Source: Bemisia tabaci
Lineage: Eukaryota; Arthropoda; Insecta; Hemiptera; Aleyrodidae
NCBI RefSeq assembly: GCF_918797505.1
Contig: NC_092793.1
Location: 84,813,912-84,877,911, forward strand
DNA length: 64,000 nt
Direction of reading: 5' to 3'
Of the stretch, positions 30,014 to 39,741 are shown piece by piece. The position numbers and the translations under genes were made by a program. Each line of letters opens with the position of its first letter. Position 1 is the stretch's first letter. The notes below the pieces were generated by a model that made no database searches, was not told the DNA's origin, and saw only the letters and a program-made list of their open reading frames with translations.

Positions 30014-33000
30014 CAACTCGGTCTCGGCTCCGCAACTTTCATCCACCATGCAAGGATCGTCGTCGTCGATGTCACGATGACCCCAAGGAACAGTGCTAAC
30101 ACCGTCTTCTAAAATACAACGTTTATCGTCTAAGCCAGAGAGGGTTCTTTTTGTAGTTTCGAAGGAGTATAGTTGGTGTTTCCGCGCCCCGATCCTGCGC
30201 ATCGAGGCGGTCATTCTCGATTCAGGATCTTTTAATACTGTGAGAAAATTGGCAAAGTTTAGCGATCTTACCACTGGTGTTGATATCCCTTTTGCCCTTT
30301 TCTCTGTTTCCCCGTCGCTAAAACGATACGCATACATCTTGGGTCGCAGCGCGACAAACTCAGCAATGGGTATTCCACCCGTTTCATCCTTAAAACTACC
30401 CATTACTTTACGGTTTGTCGCGCTGCGACATTGATGACCTTCTGGGAAGTTGGAGGTGTCGTACAAGTGTAGATCTGACATCATATCATCGTAGACGTTC
30501 GGTGTAGTCAACTCGTAAATGAACGAGTCCGTATCCATATAGAGAAGTTGAACTTGGTCGGGATTGTACTTCTTAAGCATGTGATTATAGTGGAATTGAT
30601 ACATGTGTACTTTACTCAGATCTAAGATTGAAAAACCAACAATCATTGGTCTGTCTATGACGACCTCTGTTCTCCGTAAATGGATTGCTACCAATTCTTC
30701 TGCGAAAATCGTGCGATCTATGAAATCGACCCGTGAGATGGCTTTCAATATCTGTCTGCTGTTTGTGCCTAATTTAATATTCTTCCGCTTCAACGGGTTC
30801 TCGATAAATTTTCCGTAGCAAGCGTTGCTGCACAGTTTCAGGAGCGTTTGGTGGAACGGATTCGTAGCGTCCCGTCTCAACCGTGCGTTCAGCTCGATGA
30901 AGGGTGCCAAGAAAGGAGCCTGACGGAATTTGATGGCCCGGTTGACGCGCAGGAGTTTTAATCCTTGACCAAGCGCTTCTTTCAACATTACATAGTGGAT
31001 AACATAGTTGTTTTTATTAGCTAGAGTCGTCAATAGTTTCGTTGATTTCCCCGCTCCCGATGGTGGTATTTCGTTCTTGCACAAGAACGGAAGGTCCTTG
31101 TGCAGGTCGTGGAGGTGTTCTGGATATTCAATATCTACATCGAGTATGTACCCGAAAGGAGCGTCGTCGGGATGGTTGATTATAGTTTTCGCCAGAGTTA
31201 GCAACTCTTCTCCTTCCGGGACCCAAGTGTAGTTATCGTAGGGCAGATGCTTTCTCATGGTGTGTGCGTAAAGTGCCGTCACATCCAAGTATTGTATATA
31301 GTTCACTGGTTTTTTAGGATCAAACTGATCCGGTATCAAAGGATTGTTTGCGAGAGCGTGCCGTTTCACCACCTGTGTTATCCCACCTCGGATCGAGCTC
31401 ATAATCATGAATACCATATCCATATCATTGAAGAGTTGGATTTTCACATTAGTTATTTTTAGGAAGGCGTCGAAAGCGAAACCGGGTAGCGTTAAGTAGT
31501 TGGCACAGTCCAAACTATAATTTTTTATTCCGAAAAGTCGGAACTCCTCGAACACATCGCTGAGGAGGCACACATCGAGTCGCAAGTAGAAATCTGAATA
31601 CTCGCCGAGATTACGGAAATTGAAAGTTTGCCAAACTTGGAGAAACCGTTCGTATTCTTCTTCAGAGATGTCCGTTTGAGTCAGGGTGTTGAAGAAAGCC
31701 TCTCGCGGTGGTGGACGCGTCTCGTTCAGCTTGGCCGGATTGTCAACGTAATCGTACGGGAACGGAGCTTTCCGACAAACCATGTCGAACTCATTGTCTG
31801 TGCGAGTGAGTTTCCTCGTGCGAACGAAAGATTCGCGCGGGATCGTCTGAACCAGTTTATCCAACGATGCGGGGAGGAATCGGAACGAGTCGATGAACTT
31901 GATCGAAAACCTGTTTCCCAGATGGACCGTCATGCTGATGTAATTTTCCTCCGTGTGTGGTATGATTTCGACGCGATGAGGATATTTGTTCAGAGCCAGC
32001 ACTACCTCGTGGAAATCATACCTGCTACCATTGTGCAGGACGACTCTAACACATTTCTCATGTCGGAAAATAAGATTGCAATTTGAACATAAGGCTTTTC
32101 GATAATTGGACCCTGTTTTCCCTCCCGCTCTCTTTTGATGGTCATGATCCCTTACCTTTACGATACCTGGTTGTGAGAAATCCACCTCACAATGTCCACA
32201 CCTATTTTCCGCTTCAAATGTGGCCCGGTCTTCATGTGTCATTATTATTTTACTCTCTTTATCATTGTAACTCTCACTGATTCTTCCTACGAGAGTGATT
32301 ATATCGTCCAGAAATTTGATATGTGCCTCTTCGCCACGGTACAGTTTCGGTTCCGTCATTTTAAATTCGGGATCCTCCGTGACGAGGAGGTAAGCGTAGA
32401 ATTTGAGATGTGCCGCCTATACGCAGACGCTGGATGCTCCGAGTCACCATGAATTTGCTCTAAGTAGGCTTCAAAGTCTGCATAAATTACATAATTATGT
32501 TTTATTTCCTTGTGGTGATTTTCGAATTTGAGGTATCGCTCGTCTGGAAATGAAGCTAGAAATGCGTCTTTGCTTACCAAAGAGCAGAGAACTTTATGTT
32601 GATTCAATTCCTCCATCGAGTTCTTGTGTGTAAAGCATTTCTTGCAGATAAAGATTCGTCCGTGATGGTTTGTCAACTGATTACGTACAAGTTGTTCAAA
32701 GTTACTGATCCAGCAATAATGGTAACTTAAAGGTACGGGGGTTGAGAGACATAGTAGGTCGGTGTGGTCCTCTCTTTCCGGGTCGGCAACTTTAATTGGG
32801 TAAACTGTATACTTTTTCTTGTTGGACACCAAACTCTCACGGAGCCAAATACCGAAACCGATACGTTGTTCCTTTTCTCGAATTTGATAATGTCATCTAT
32901 GCTCGTGGGTAATCGAACGTCCGAGAAATCGTAACGATCGAACAGATTTAAATATTTTTCCGGACGTTGTTTATGCTCCGCTTCCTTCGGAGGAACTTTC

Positions 33001-33994
33001 CCAACATTGCGTACAGGAAACAATCGTTTAATGCACCGTTATTTACATTGACAACATGCTTCGTCGAAAATGGCAGCTTAACATACGTTCCTCCTCGATG
33101 TAACGCGTAATAGCGGTTGACACGTAGCTCCATACCCTGTATCTTCTTCAGCACCCACCCGGATCCGTTCATGTGAAAATCGAATGACTCTTTATTGATC
33201 TTGGCCCTGAACTTTTCATAATACTCGTCCAGATCCGTTGACGCGAAAATAGCTTCGTTTTTAGTCTTAAACTTTTTCAACTGCATTCCTTCCTTGTCCT
33301 TATCATCAGCTTTCTCGTACTCGGCGTAAACTAGTATATTAACCTTCAATGCCTCGCCGGTGAGTTCTTCTTTTATTTTTTTAATTATGAGGTCTTTAGC
33401 CGATAGGAGGTACTCATCGATGATGAGATTCTCTGGGTGGAGGTTTGTGATGAAAAATGTTTTCAACCTGCTTTGACAAGCAATCTCAACTTGAACAATC
33501 GGTACTTTCATCTCGAACAAATTTCTTATGTGACTTGCAGATTCTTCATGTTTTTCTCTTTTATGGTATGATATTTTGCACGTGTCACAATATTCTTGAT
33601 CGTTGTTGTCATCGGCAGGTGATGAGGTGGACATCTTTTCAATATGTTCGGGAGATTGCTCATGATTCTCTCCCTCAGCATAAAACTCATCACAAAGATC
33701 ACAATGGATGAGCGCGTTGTGCTCCTGTTTAATATACGTATCATCGTTAATACCCTCCTCCTTCTTAATTTGTTCGGCACCATGTTCGTGCTTTTCACCT
33801 TGTCTATACAATTCATCACAAATATCACATTGGATGAGCCTGTTGTGCTCCTGTTTAATGTACGTTTCATCGTTGATACCCTCCTCCTTCTTAATTTGTT
33901 CCGCACCATGTTCGTGCTTTTCACCTTGTTTATAAAATTCATCACAAATATCACATTGGATGAAAGTTTCAACATTCTGTTCTTGAGCAGCCAT
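29930..33994 (-). pseudogene. Protein-primed type B DNA polymerase with N-terminal zinc fingers, three frameshifts
   Basis: About 1,350 codons from ATG at 33994. The N-terminus has tandem ~41-residue units with CDICDEFYKQGEKHEHGAEQ-type C-x2-C...H-x-H fingers (two near-identical, a third and fourth diverged). A conserved segment with GSGWVLKKIQG and HRGGTYVKLPF follows, then a zinc-binding CKKC...H region. The exonuclease I motif is YADFEAYL, followed by an HNH-like CGHCEVDF...HDHQ...CSNCNL insert. The polymerase motifs are A (YLDVTALYA), B (KLCSNACYGKF) and C (YMDTDSF). The C-terminal 809 codons (32359-29930) are open. Breaks fall near 33000, near 32885 (in an AAAA run) and near 32410. The enzyme would replicate the linear genome from a terminal protein. 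A truncated copy of its N-terminus is at 8700-9537. Confidence 0.93.
33695..33990. repeat. Tandem 123-bp repeat coding for zinc-finger units
   Basis: Two nearly identical 123-bp units (about 33722-33844 and 33845-33967) and a partial third encode repeated fingers at the polymerase N-terminus. Near identity at the DNA level points to recent duplication. Confidence 0.85.
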
Positions 33995-33999
33995 GATAA

Positions 34000-34260
34000 A
34001 GATACTATTTTAAGCTCAAAGTCTTCCGAGTCGGTCAGAAAAGAAAATTTTCACTTTCTTTACGTTTGCTAGATTCTGTTCACTGAAAAGATTTCAGAGC
34101 GAACAAGTGAATACTATTTTAAGCTCAAAGTTTTATACTATTATAAGCTCGAGATTTTCTGATTTCGTCAGAACAGAAAATCAACACTATTTTCTCGTTT
34201 GTAAGATTCTGTTCTCTGAAAAGATTTCAGAGTGAACATGTGAATACTATTATAAGCTCG
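34000..34260 (-). promoter_or_regulatory. Repeated promoter-like array upstream of the polymerase
   Basis: ATACTATTTTAAGCTCAAAG (34002, 34111) and ATACTATTATAAGCTCGAG (34135, 34244) alternate with GATTCTGTTC-CTGAAAAGATTTCAGAG blocks in units of about 125 bp. The motif nearest the polymerase ATG (TTAAAATAGTAT on the minus strand, 34002-34013) is 8 nt from it. The array could control polymerase and/or the rightward gene at 34562. Confidence 0.6.
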
Positions 34261-34561
34261 AGGGTTTCCAATATCATCAAAAGTGAGACTGACGAGTTTT
34301 CTACGCGGAGGTAAATATATATAGTTTCCTCACCGAGCGGAAAGAAACTGTAGACTCATGATTTACCTCAAAGTAAATATAGTAGTATTTGTTAATCACC
34401 AAACTCGGTTTCACTCGGGCAAACTGTGTAGTCATAATTTGTAGTCGCAATATAAAACTACGCTTTCATGCAAGTGGGAAAATTATCAATGCGAGTCGGG
34501 GAACGCATAAATAGTGTCGAGGAAGTGTGATCGATCATTTCAAAACAAGAACTCGTCAAGT

Positions 34562-34942
34562 ATGGACGCTCCAACCCTCAAATCACAATCGATCAGAGCG
34601 ATGAACACCTTGGATATGGTATATGAGGCTCTCACTTTCAAATTTACAGGAATACGAGCAGAGCTTTTGAACAAGTTTGCCCGACTCCTTTTTCCTGACA
34701 AGTTATTCCACCATCTTAAACTCAGCTCAATAGACACTTCCGATCCCGTCGGGTGTTACGGGTTAGTTGAGATAACGGAAAGATTTTGCCTTCTCCTAGA
34801 ACGTGTCGCAGACGAGCACGAAATAATTTACTTCCTAAAGCAGGGGTACAAAAAAGTAGACGAAGAGGACTGGAAGATAGGTAGACTTTTGAGTGCAATT
34901 CGCGTAGCATTATACACAAGAGAGAGAGGAGAGCGGGTCTAG
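34562..34942 (+). CDS. Uncharacterised small helical Maverick protein
   Basis: The 126-residue frame from ATG at 34562 is intact. It is rich in amphipathic helices: MVYEALTFKFTG, ELLNKFARLLFPDKLFHHL, GLVEITERFCLLLERVADEH and YFLKQGYKKVDEEDWKIGRL. The five- to six-helix pattern and FxxLL-type spacing are compatible with a death-fold or other small alpha-bundle, as expected for a host-interaction protein, but I cannot assign it. A TAAATAGTGT motif lies at 34509-34518. Its last ~20 codons overlap the right TIR, so a remnant of its end is mirrored near 21146-21215 at the left end. Confidence 0.5.
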   Translation: MDAPTLKSQSIRAMNTLDMVYEALTFKFTGIRAELLNKFARLLFPDKLFHHLKLSSIDTSDPVGCYGLVEITERFCLLLERVADEHEIIYFLKQGYKKVDEEDWKIGRLLSAIRVALYTRERGERV

Positions 34943-34955
34943 CAGTTGGATTTCG

Positions 34956-34967
34956 TATAAATAGTAT
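34956..34967 (+). promoter_or_regulatory. Promoter-like motif TATAAATAGTAT before the membrane-protein gene
   Basis: It lies 33 nt upstream of the ATG at 35001. The spacing and the leader TTCTCAGTATCG are shared with the copies at 16157 and 21135. Confidence 0.65.
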
Positions 34968-35000
34968 GCATTCTCTTCTCAGTATCGCAAGGAAGAAATC

Positions 35001-35333
35001 ATGATTGATAAAATAATTCTCATCACCATCATCATTGCTGTTGTTGGAGTGAAATCCTCACTGGTGGAAAACTCATCCGAAGCAAACATCACAATGTGCC
35101 CTGTCTGTCCGGAAATCAAATGCGCACCCTCTACCTTGACGGATGCTCTTCTATTCATCTTGAGTTTACTGGCGCTCATTTGCTCCGCACCGTACCTGTA
35201 CTCCAAGTACCTTTCATCCGACTGCAAGTTCCGTTTCATCAGGATGGCCCGGAAAAATATCAATCGGAAAGTCGATGACATAAGTGTAGATTTAAAGTTC
35301 GGAGAAGGAGAAGGATCCGATGTTTGTGGTTGA
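35001..35333 (+). CDS. Small conserved membrane protein of the Maverick TIR (copy 1)
   Basis: The intact 110-residue protein has an N-terminal hydrophobic segment (residues 4-17), a short region with potential N-glycosylation sites (NSS, NIT) and a CPVC motif. A second hydrophobic helix follows (about 45-63, LLFILSLLALICSAP), then YLYSKYLSSDCKFRF, a basic patch and an acidic C-terminus ending VCG. The same protein is encoded at 16202-16528 (intact) and 20771-21101 (one-base deletion). Residue-level similarity among copies, with changes spread through otherwise decayed DNA, suggests it was under selection while the elements were active. The family is unknown to me. An envelope- or viroporin-like role is speculation. 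Confidence 0.65.
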   Translation: MIDKIILITIIIAVVGVKSSLVENSSEANITMCPVCPEIKCAPSTLTDALLFILSLLALICSAPYLYSKYLSSDCKFRFIRMARKNINRKVDDISVDLKFGEGEGSDVCG

Positions 35334-35399
35334 CAACCCTCACGTTTTTAGTGCGTTTTCTAAACGCGAACTGTTTTTAAACTGTAACTGTAAATATCC

Positions 35400-35405
35400 A
35401 ATAAA
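35400..35405 (+). terminator. AATAAA polyadenylation signal after the membrane-protein gene
   Basis: AATAAAAAATAATAAAA follows the stop codon by 67 nt. The mirrored signal is present in the left TIR near 20686-20705. Confidence 0.5.
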
Positions 35406-36212
35406 AAATAATAAAAATTTTTTAATTCATCAAACTGAACATTGTAATATCCATTCCCCAGTCGGTCATCCCAAAACACAAGGTTCCCGATACGCATCTC
35501 CAAGCGCACGCTACAGAAAAATTGAAATTCCCGAATCAGACCCTAATCTACAGTATCCGATACCAGGCCCATACTGCAAGATACGGTCTTTCGAAGCCGA
35601 AAATTTTACAAGTCCGAAATCTCGAAAACCAAAACTCGTATCGAAATTCGGTCCGTACAGTTTTCCGATCTTCAATAGCGTAAAAGAATCGCATCAGTCC
35701 GCGCCGGATCGGACGAGGGTGATTTTCCGAAAAATTTTCAATTTTCCCGAATCAGACCCTAATCTACAGTATCAGATACCGACACATATGGTAAGATACG
35801 GTCTCTCGAAACCGAAAATTTTTACAAGTCCGAAAATCCGAATTTTTTGCACAATCTGGCAACACTGTACGGAAAAATCAACTAATTTCTCGCCCCATCT
35901 GGCAACACTGTAAAATGCGATGTTGCAAAATTTCACCAATAAATAAATCATTTATTTACATGCACCACGCGGCAACGCTGCTCGCCATCTTGAAAAATAC
36001 ACCATTGCATAACCCGAAAAATGAAGGGGCATTAATACACGATTGCATAACCCGCATATTGAAGGAGCAACATGCAATACTTTCTTTTTACAGCGTTGCC
36101 ATATTGAACAATAATCCCTATACAACGCTGTAATTTAATTCCTATTTTTCTGCACAATCATGCAACGCTGTTGGATAATTTACCGGCCTAAGATTCCCAT
36201 TTTCACCCTACT

Positions 36213-36734
36213 AATCTGCTGGACCGATTCAAGCGGAGTCTACTCTGGGATGCCCATAGAGGATCTGGGAGGAGTTGTTCGGAATCCAGACCAAATTGAA
36301 GGCAGCATAAAACTGAGATGTTCGGAGGAGATAGTTTGAGATATCCGGAGGAAATCAAATGAATTAAGGCGTGGACAAAAATATGTTCTTGAGGCTGTAA
36401 AATTTTGATATCATTCAAGAATTTTGATACCCTCAAGATATCGTGTTGATATCATTTTGTTACTAGGCTAAGACATCATTTTATGAGAGTGTGGAGAAAT
36501 CATAACCAGGTTCCTATGGAACAGCAGTAAAATGTTTCCGGAGAAAATCGTGTGAGATATCCGGAGAAGATCTAATGATTTTATCTTAAGGGCGTGGACA
36601 AAAATATGTTCTTGAGAATATCCTGAGGATATCATATTTTGTCATCATTCAGGAATTTTGATATCCTCAAGATATCGTGATGAAATCATTTTCTTACTTG
36701 GGAACTAGTAGAGACATGATTTCTGAACGTGGGT
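36213..36734. repeat. Spacer between two Mavericks, tandem ~165-bp repeat
   Basis: Block 36305-36465 (GATATCCGGAGGAAATC ... GTGGACAAAAATATGTTCTTGAG ... CCTCAAGATATCGTG) recurs at 36540-36690. The same block is present inverted left of the main element at 18548-18695. The spacer ends in the target duplication GTGGGT (36729-36734). Confidence 0.75.
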
Positions 36735-37735
36735 AGTAGTATGAAAATAGCGACTTGAGGTCAAAAGTTTTTAGCCAAATTGTGCAGAAAAATACGAATT
36801 AAATTACAGTATTGTATGGTGATTATTGTTCAATATGACAACACTGTAAAAAAAGTATTACATGTTGCCCCTTCAATATGCGGGTTATGCAATGGTGTAA
36901 TGTACCCCCTTCAATACGCAGGTTATGCAATGGTGTATTCTTCAAGATGGCGGTTACAACGTTGCCGGACGGTGCACATAAATAAATGATTTATTTATGG
37001 GTGAAATTTTGCAACATCGAATTTTACAGTGTTACCAGATGGTGCAAGAAATTAGTTAATTTTTCGATACAATGTTGTCAGATTGTGCAAAAAATCGGAT
37101 TTTCGGACTTGTAAAAATTTTCGGTTTCGAAAGACCGTATCTTACAGTAACGGCCTGGTATCGGAGACTGGAGAGTAGGGTCTGATTCGGGAAATTGAAA
37201 AATTTTCGGAAAATTACCCTCGCCTCCGATCCGCCGCGGATCGATGCGATTCTTTTCCATTATCGAAGATCGGAAAACTGTACGGACCGAATTTTGATGC
37301 GACTTTTTGTTTTCGAGATTTCGGACTTGCAAAATTTTCGGCTTCGAAAGACCGTACCTTACAGTATGGGCCTGGTATCGGAGACCGGAGATTAGGGTCT
37401 GATTCGGGAAATTAAAAAATTTTCTAAGTCCCGCGCTGGAAAATATTTTTCGGAAAATTACCCTCCTCCGACCCACCTCGGACCGATGCGATTATTTTAC
37501 AGTATCGAAGTTCGGAAAACTGTACAGACCGAATGTTGATACGAGTTTTAGTTTTCGAGAAAATCCAACTTTTACCTGAGTCGCATGCGTATCTTATGTG
37601 CATATACGAGTTTTTATGCTTGCTTGAATACATGGGATTCCTGACTTTACTAATGACAGGTTGTATGCCTGATGGTAAAAACACATCTATGACACATACC
37701 TATCTTATGTGTATACGCGGTTTTATTCCTTACAT
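36735..37735. repeat. Left TIR of the TSD-bounded unit
   Basis: It is the mirror of about 46195-47580. It shares with the main element's TIR the GCATAACC repeats, the ATAAATCATTTATTTA palindrome and the TTTTCCGATC/AATCAGACCC modules, but lacks the membrane-protein gene. Confidence 0.85.
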
Positions 37736-37739
37736 TGTT

Positions 37740-38060
37740 TTCAGATTGTGCAAAATATTCGGATTTTCGGACTTGTAAAATTTTCGGGATCAAAAGACCA
37801 TATCCGCCAGCAGTATGGGCCTGGTATCGGAGACTGGACAGTAGGGTCTGATTCGGGATATTAAAAAATTAATTGATAAATTAATTGATAATTTTTTATC
37901 ATTTCAGATTTTAATGCAGATAATGGCCTGGACTTTATCCTCCTCTATATTACAATTACACAACAGAGCTTCGATAGCTTTCGCGAGCGGACATTAGAAA
38001 GATAACTGATCAAAATATGCGTGTTAAGTGCCATGCTCGCGTTCCCTTCTATTTTTTTCG
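37740..38060. other. TIR-module remnant and AT-rich sequence
   Basis: One more TIR-like module (GTATGGGCCTGGTATCGGAGACTGG) ends near 37860, followed by an ATTAATTGATAAATTAATTGAT palindromic string. I see no gene before the mariner relic. Confidence 0.5.
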
Positions 38061-38367
38061 TAAAATGACCGAGGGTGAAGATTCATTGAATTTTACTTCA
38101 AATGACTCTACGGATACGACCCTGAGACAAAAGCACCAGTCCTCAAAATGGATTGCACCCTGGACATCATGAATATATTCCTCGCGGTACAACGATTATA
38201 GAAGAAACTGACCAGGGAAACTTTACAACGTTTGTGGGCCGCTCTATCAGGTGATTACGTCCTGAATAATTGCGGGCAAGCGGTGACTGGATGTTCCATT
38301 ATGATAATGCTCCGGCCACAGTTTAAGCGAAACACAGCATCCTACATACCGCATCCTCCTAAAGTCC
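38060..38367 (+). pseudogene. Mariner-type transposase relic (part 1)
   Basis: Fragments in shifting frames match mariner transposases: YGYDPETK at 38109, HQSSKW near 38134, and WMFHYDNAP at 38288-38314, the latter holding the second catalytic aspartate. The intervening sequence has stops and frame changes. The relic is cut at about 38368 by the foldback element and resumes at 39707. Confidence 0.8.
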
Positions 38368-39706
38368 AAAGAGCTTGATGCAAAAACGGCTTTTTTCGCC
38401 CCCCCCTCTGGAAGTTCTTCAGACTTTGTCTATTGATTACTCATACTTGAGCGCTTCTTTTCCCAAATTTTCAGACCCCCAAAAAATTTTGGAGGGGAGC
38501 TAGGGGGGGTGGAAGTCAAAACCTGTGAACCTCGATATCTCTTGAGCAAAGAAAGATATCGAGGTCCGGTTTGGACGAAAAATCGTCTAAAATTGCATAC
38601 TTTGAGATTCTAAAGGTCGAAATCCCGATATCAGATTTTTAAGTTAACATATGTGCTTATTTCCAGTTTTTAGGTCTAGAAAATTTCTTTTAAACGAAAA
38701 ATTTACAAAGATCTCAATTTTTTATTTGAACCAAAATCAGTTTTTTAAATTGTTCGTCTTTTTCCGCATCCAACGAGTGGTCCATTAAGCTGGGGAACCA
38801 AACGGTTCCGGAGTTATGATCGATTGAAGTTTCCGCTCAACGCGCGCCGACCGATTTTCGCGCGCAAAAAAGTCGGATTTGACTGTTATTAGATCAGATT
38901 GAATGTTCAAACTGAGCAAAATGCTTTATTAGGGACTCTTGAAGGTCGCTGAGTTCAGAAATTACCGATACTTCCAAAAAATTCTCGTTTTTAAAATTGC
39001 AGCTTCGGACAGGACCACTGAGCGGCCGGTCGGCGCTCAGTGGGCCTCTAAAATAGCGCTGCGGAGCTGTAATTTTAAAAACGTAAATTATTTGGAAGTA
39101 TCTGTAATTTCTGAACTCAGCTACCCTCAAGAGTCCCTAATAAAGCATTTTGCTCAGTTTGAACATTCAATCTGATCTAATAACAGTCAAATCCGACTTT
39201 TTTGCGCGCGAAAATCGGTCGGCGCGCGTTGAGCGGAAACTTCAATCGATCATAACTCCGGAACCGTTTGGTTCCCCAGCTTAATGGACCACTCGTTGGA
39301 TGCGGAAAAAGACGAACAATTTAAAAAACTGATTTTGGTTCAAATAAAAAATTGAAATCTTTGTAAATTTTTCGTTTAAAAGAAATTTTCCAGACCTAAA
39401 AACTGGAAATAAGCACATATGTTAACTTAAAAATCTGATATCGGAATTTCGACCTTTAGAATCTCAAAGTATGCAATTTTAGACGATTTTTCGTCCAAAC
39501 CGGACCTCGATATCTTTCTTTGCTCAAGAGATATCGAGGTTCACAGGTTTTGACTTCCACCCCCCCTAGCTCCCCTTCAAAATTTTTTGGGGGTCTGAAA
39601 ATTTGGGAAAAGAAGCGCTCAAGTATGAATAATCAATAGACAAAGTCTGAAGAACTTCCAGAGGGGGGGGGGGGGCGAAAAAAGCCGTTTTTGCATCAAG
39701 CTCTTT
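38368..39706. mobile_element. 1.34-kb foldback element inside the mariner relic
   Basis: The termini AAAGAGCTTGATGCAAAAAC and its mirror GTTTTTGCATCAAGCTCTTT enclose arms of about 640 bp, near-identical along their length. Examples are GATATCGAGGTTCACAGG near 39530 versus 38535, and the 38894-39130 and 38939-39175 segments, which mirror each other. A short non-palindromic centre lies at about 38990-39065. No protein is encoded. Confidence 0.88.
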
Positions 39707-39741
39707 AGCTCCCTGCGACTTTTGTCTGTTTCCTTAGCTTA
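39707..39741 (+). pseudogene. Mariner transposase relic (part 2)
   Basis: The codons read APCDF then LFP, the YSPDLAPCDFFLFP-type block downstream of the second aspartate in mariner transposases. This short piece is trapped between two inserted elements and shows their host was the mariner relic. Confidence 0.7.

Larger units (their letters stand above)
19756..36212. mobile_element. Maverick/Polinton (adintovirus-like) element
   Basis: A 16.5-kb unit is bounded by inverted repeats starting AGTAGAGAGAAAATGG at 19756 and ending with the mirrored CCATTTTCACCCTACT at 36212. It encodes the full Maverick set: chromodomain integrase, packaging ATPase, adenain-like protease, penton-like and double-jelly-roll capsid proteins, a PLA2-domain protein and protein-primed DNA polymerase B. 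This is an integrated double-stranded DNA virus of the adintovirus type or a transposon of the same lineage. Frameshifts or stops affect the polymerase (three), the major capsid protein, the PLA2/pX gene, the unknown-function gene, one TIR membrane gene copy, and the gene at 29287-29805. No matching 6-bp target duplication is seen at these ends. The termini may have been exchanged with another copy. Confidence 0.93.
34885..36212. repeat. Right terminal inverted repeat of the main element
   Basis: It is the mirror of 19756-21215. It includes the end of the helical-protein gene, the intact membrane-protein gene, the modules repeated elsewhere (AATCAGACCCTAATCTACAG twice), the ATAAATCATTTATTTA palindrome, and the GCATAACCCG repeats near the terminus. 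Confidence 0.88.

Noticed and set aside
34562..34942. Calling the helical protein a death-effector or Bcl-2 homologue
   Set aside because: Helix pattern is compatible but no signature such as a BH motif or a conserved RxDL is visible.
19750..36218. A 6-bp target duplication around the main Maverick
   Set aside because: The bases next to the best termini (CCCCCC at left, AATCTG at right) do not match, so no duplication is claimed.
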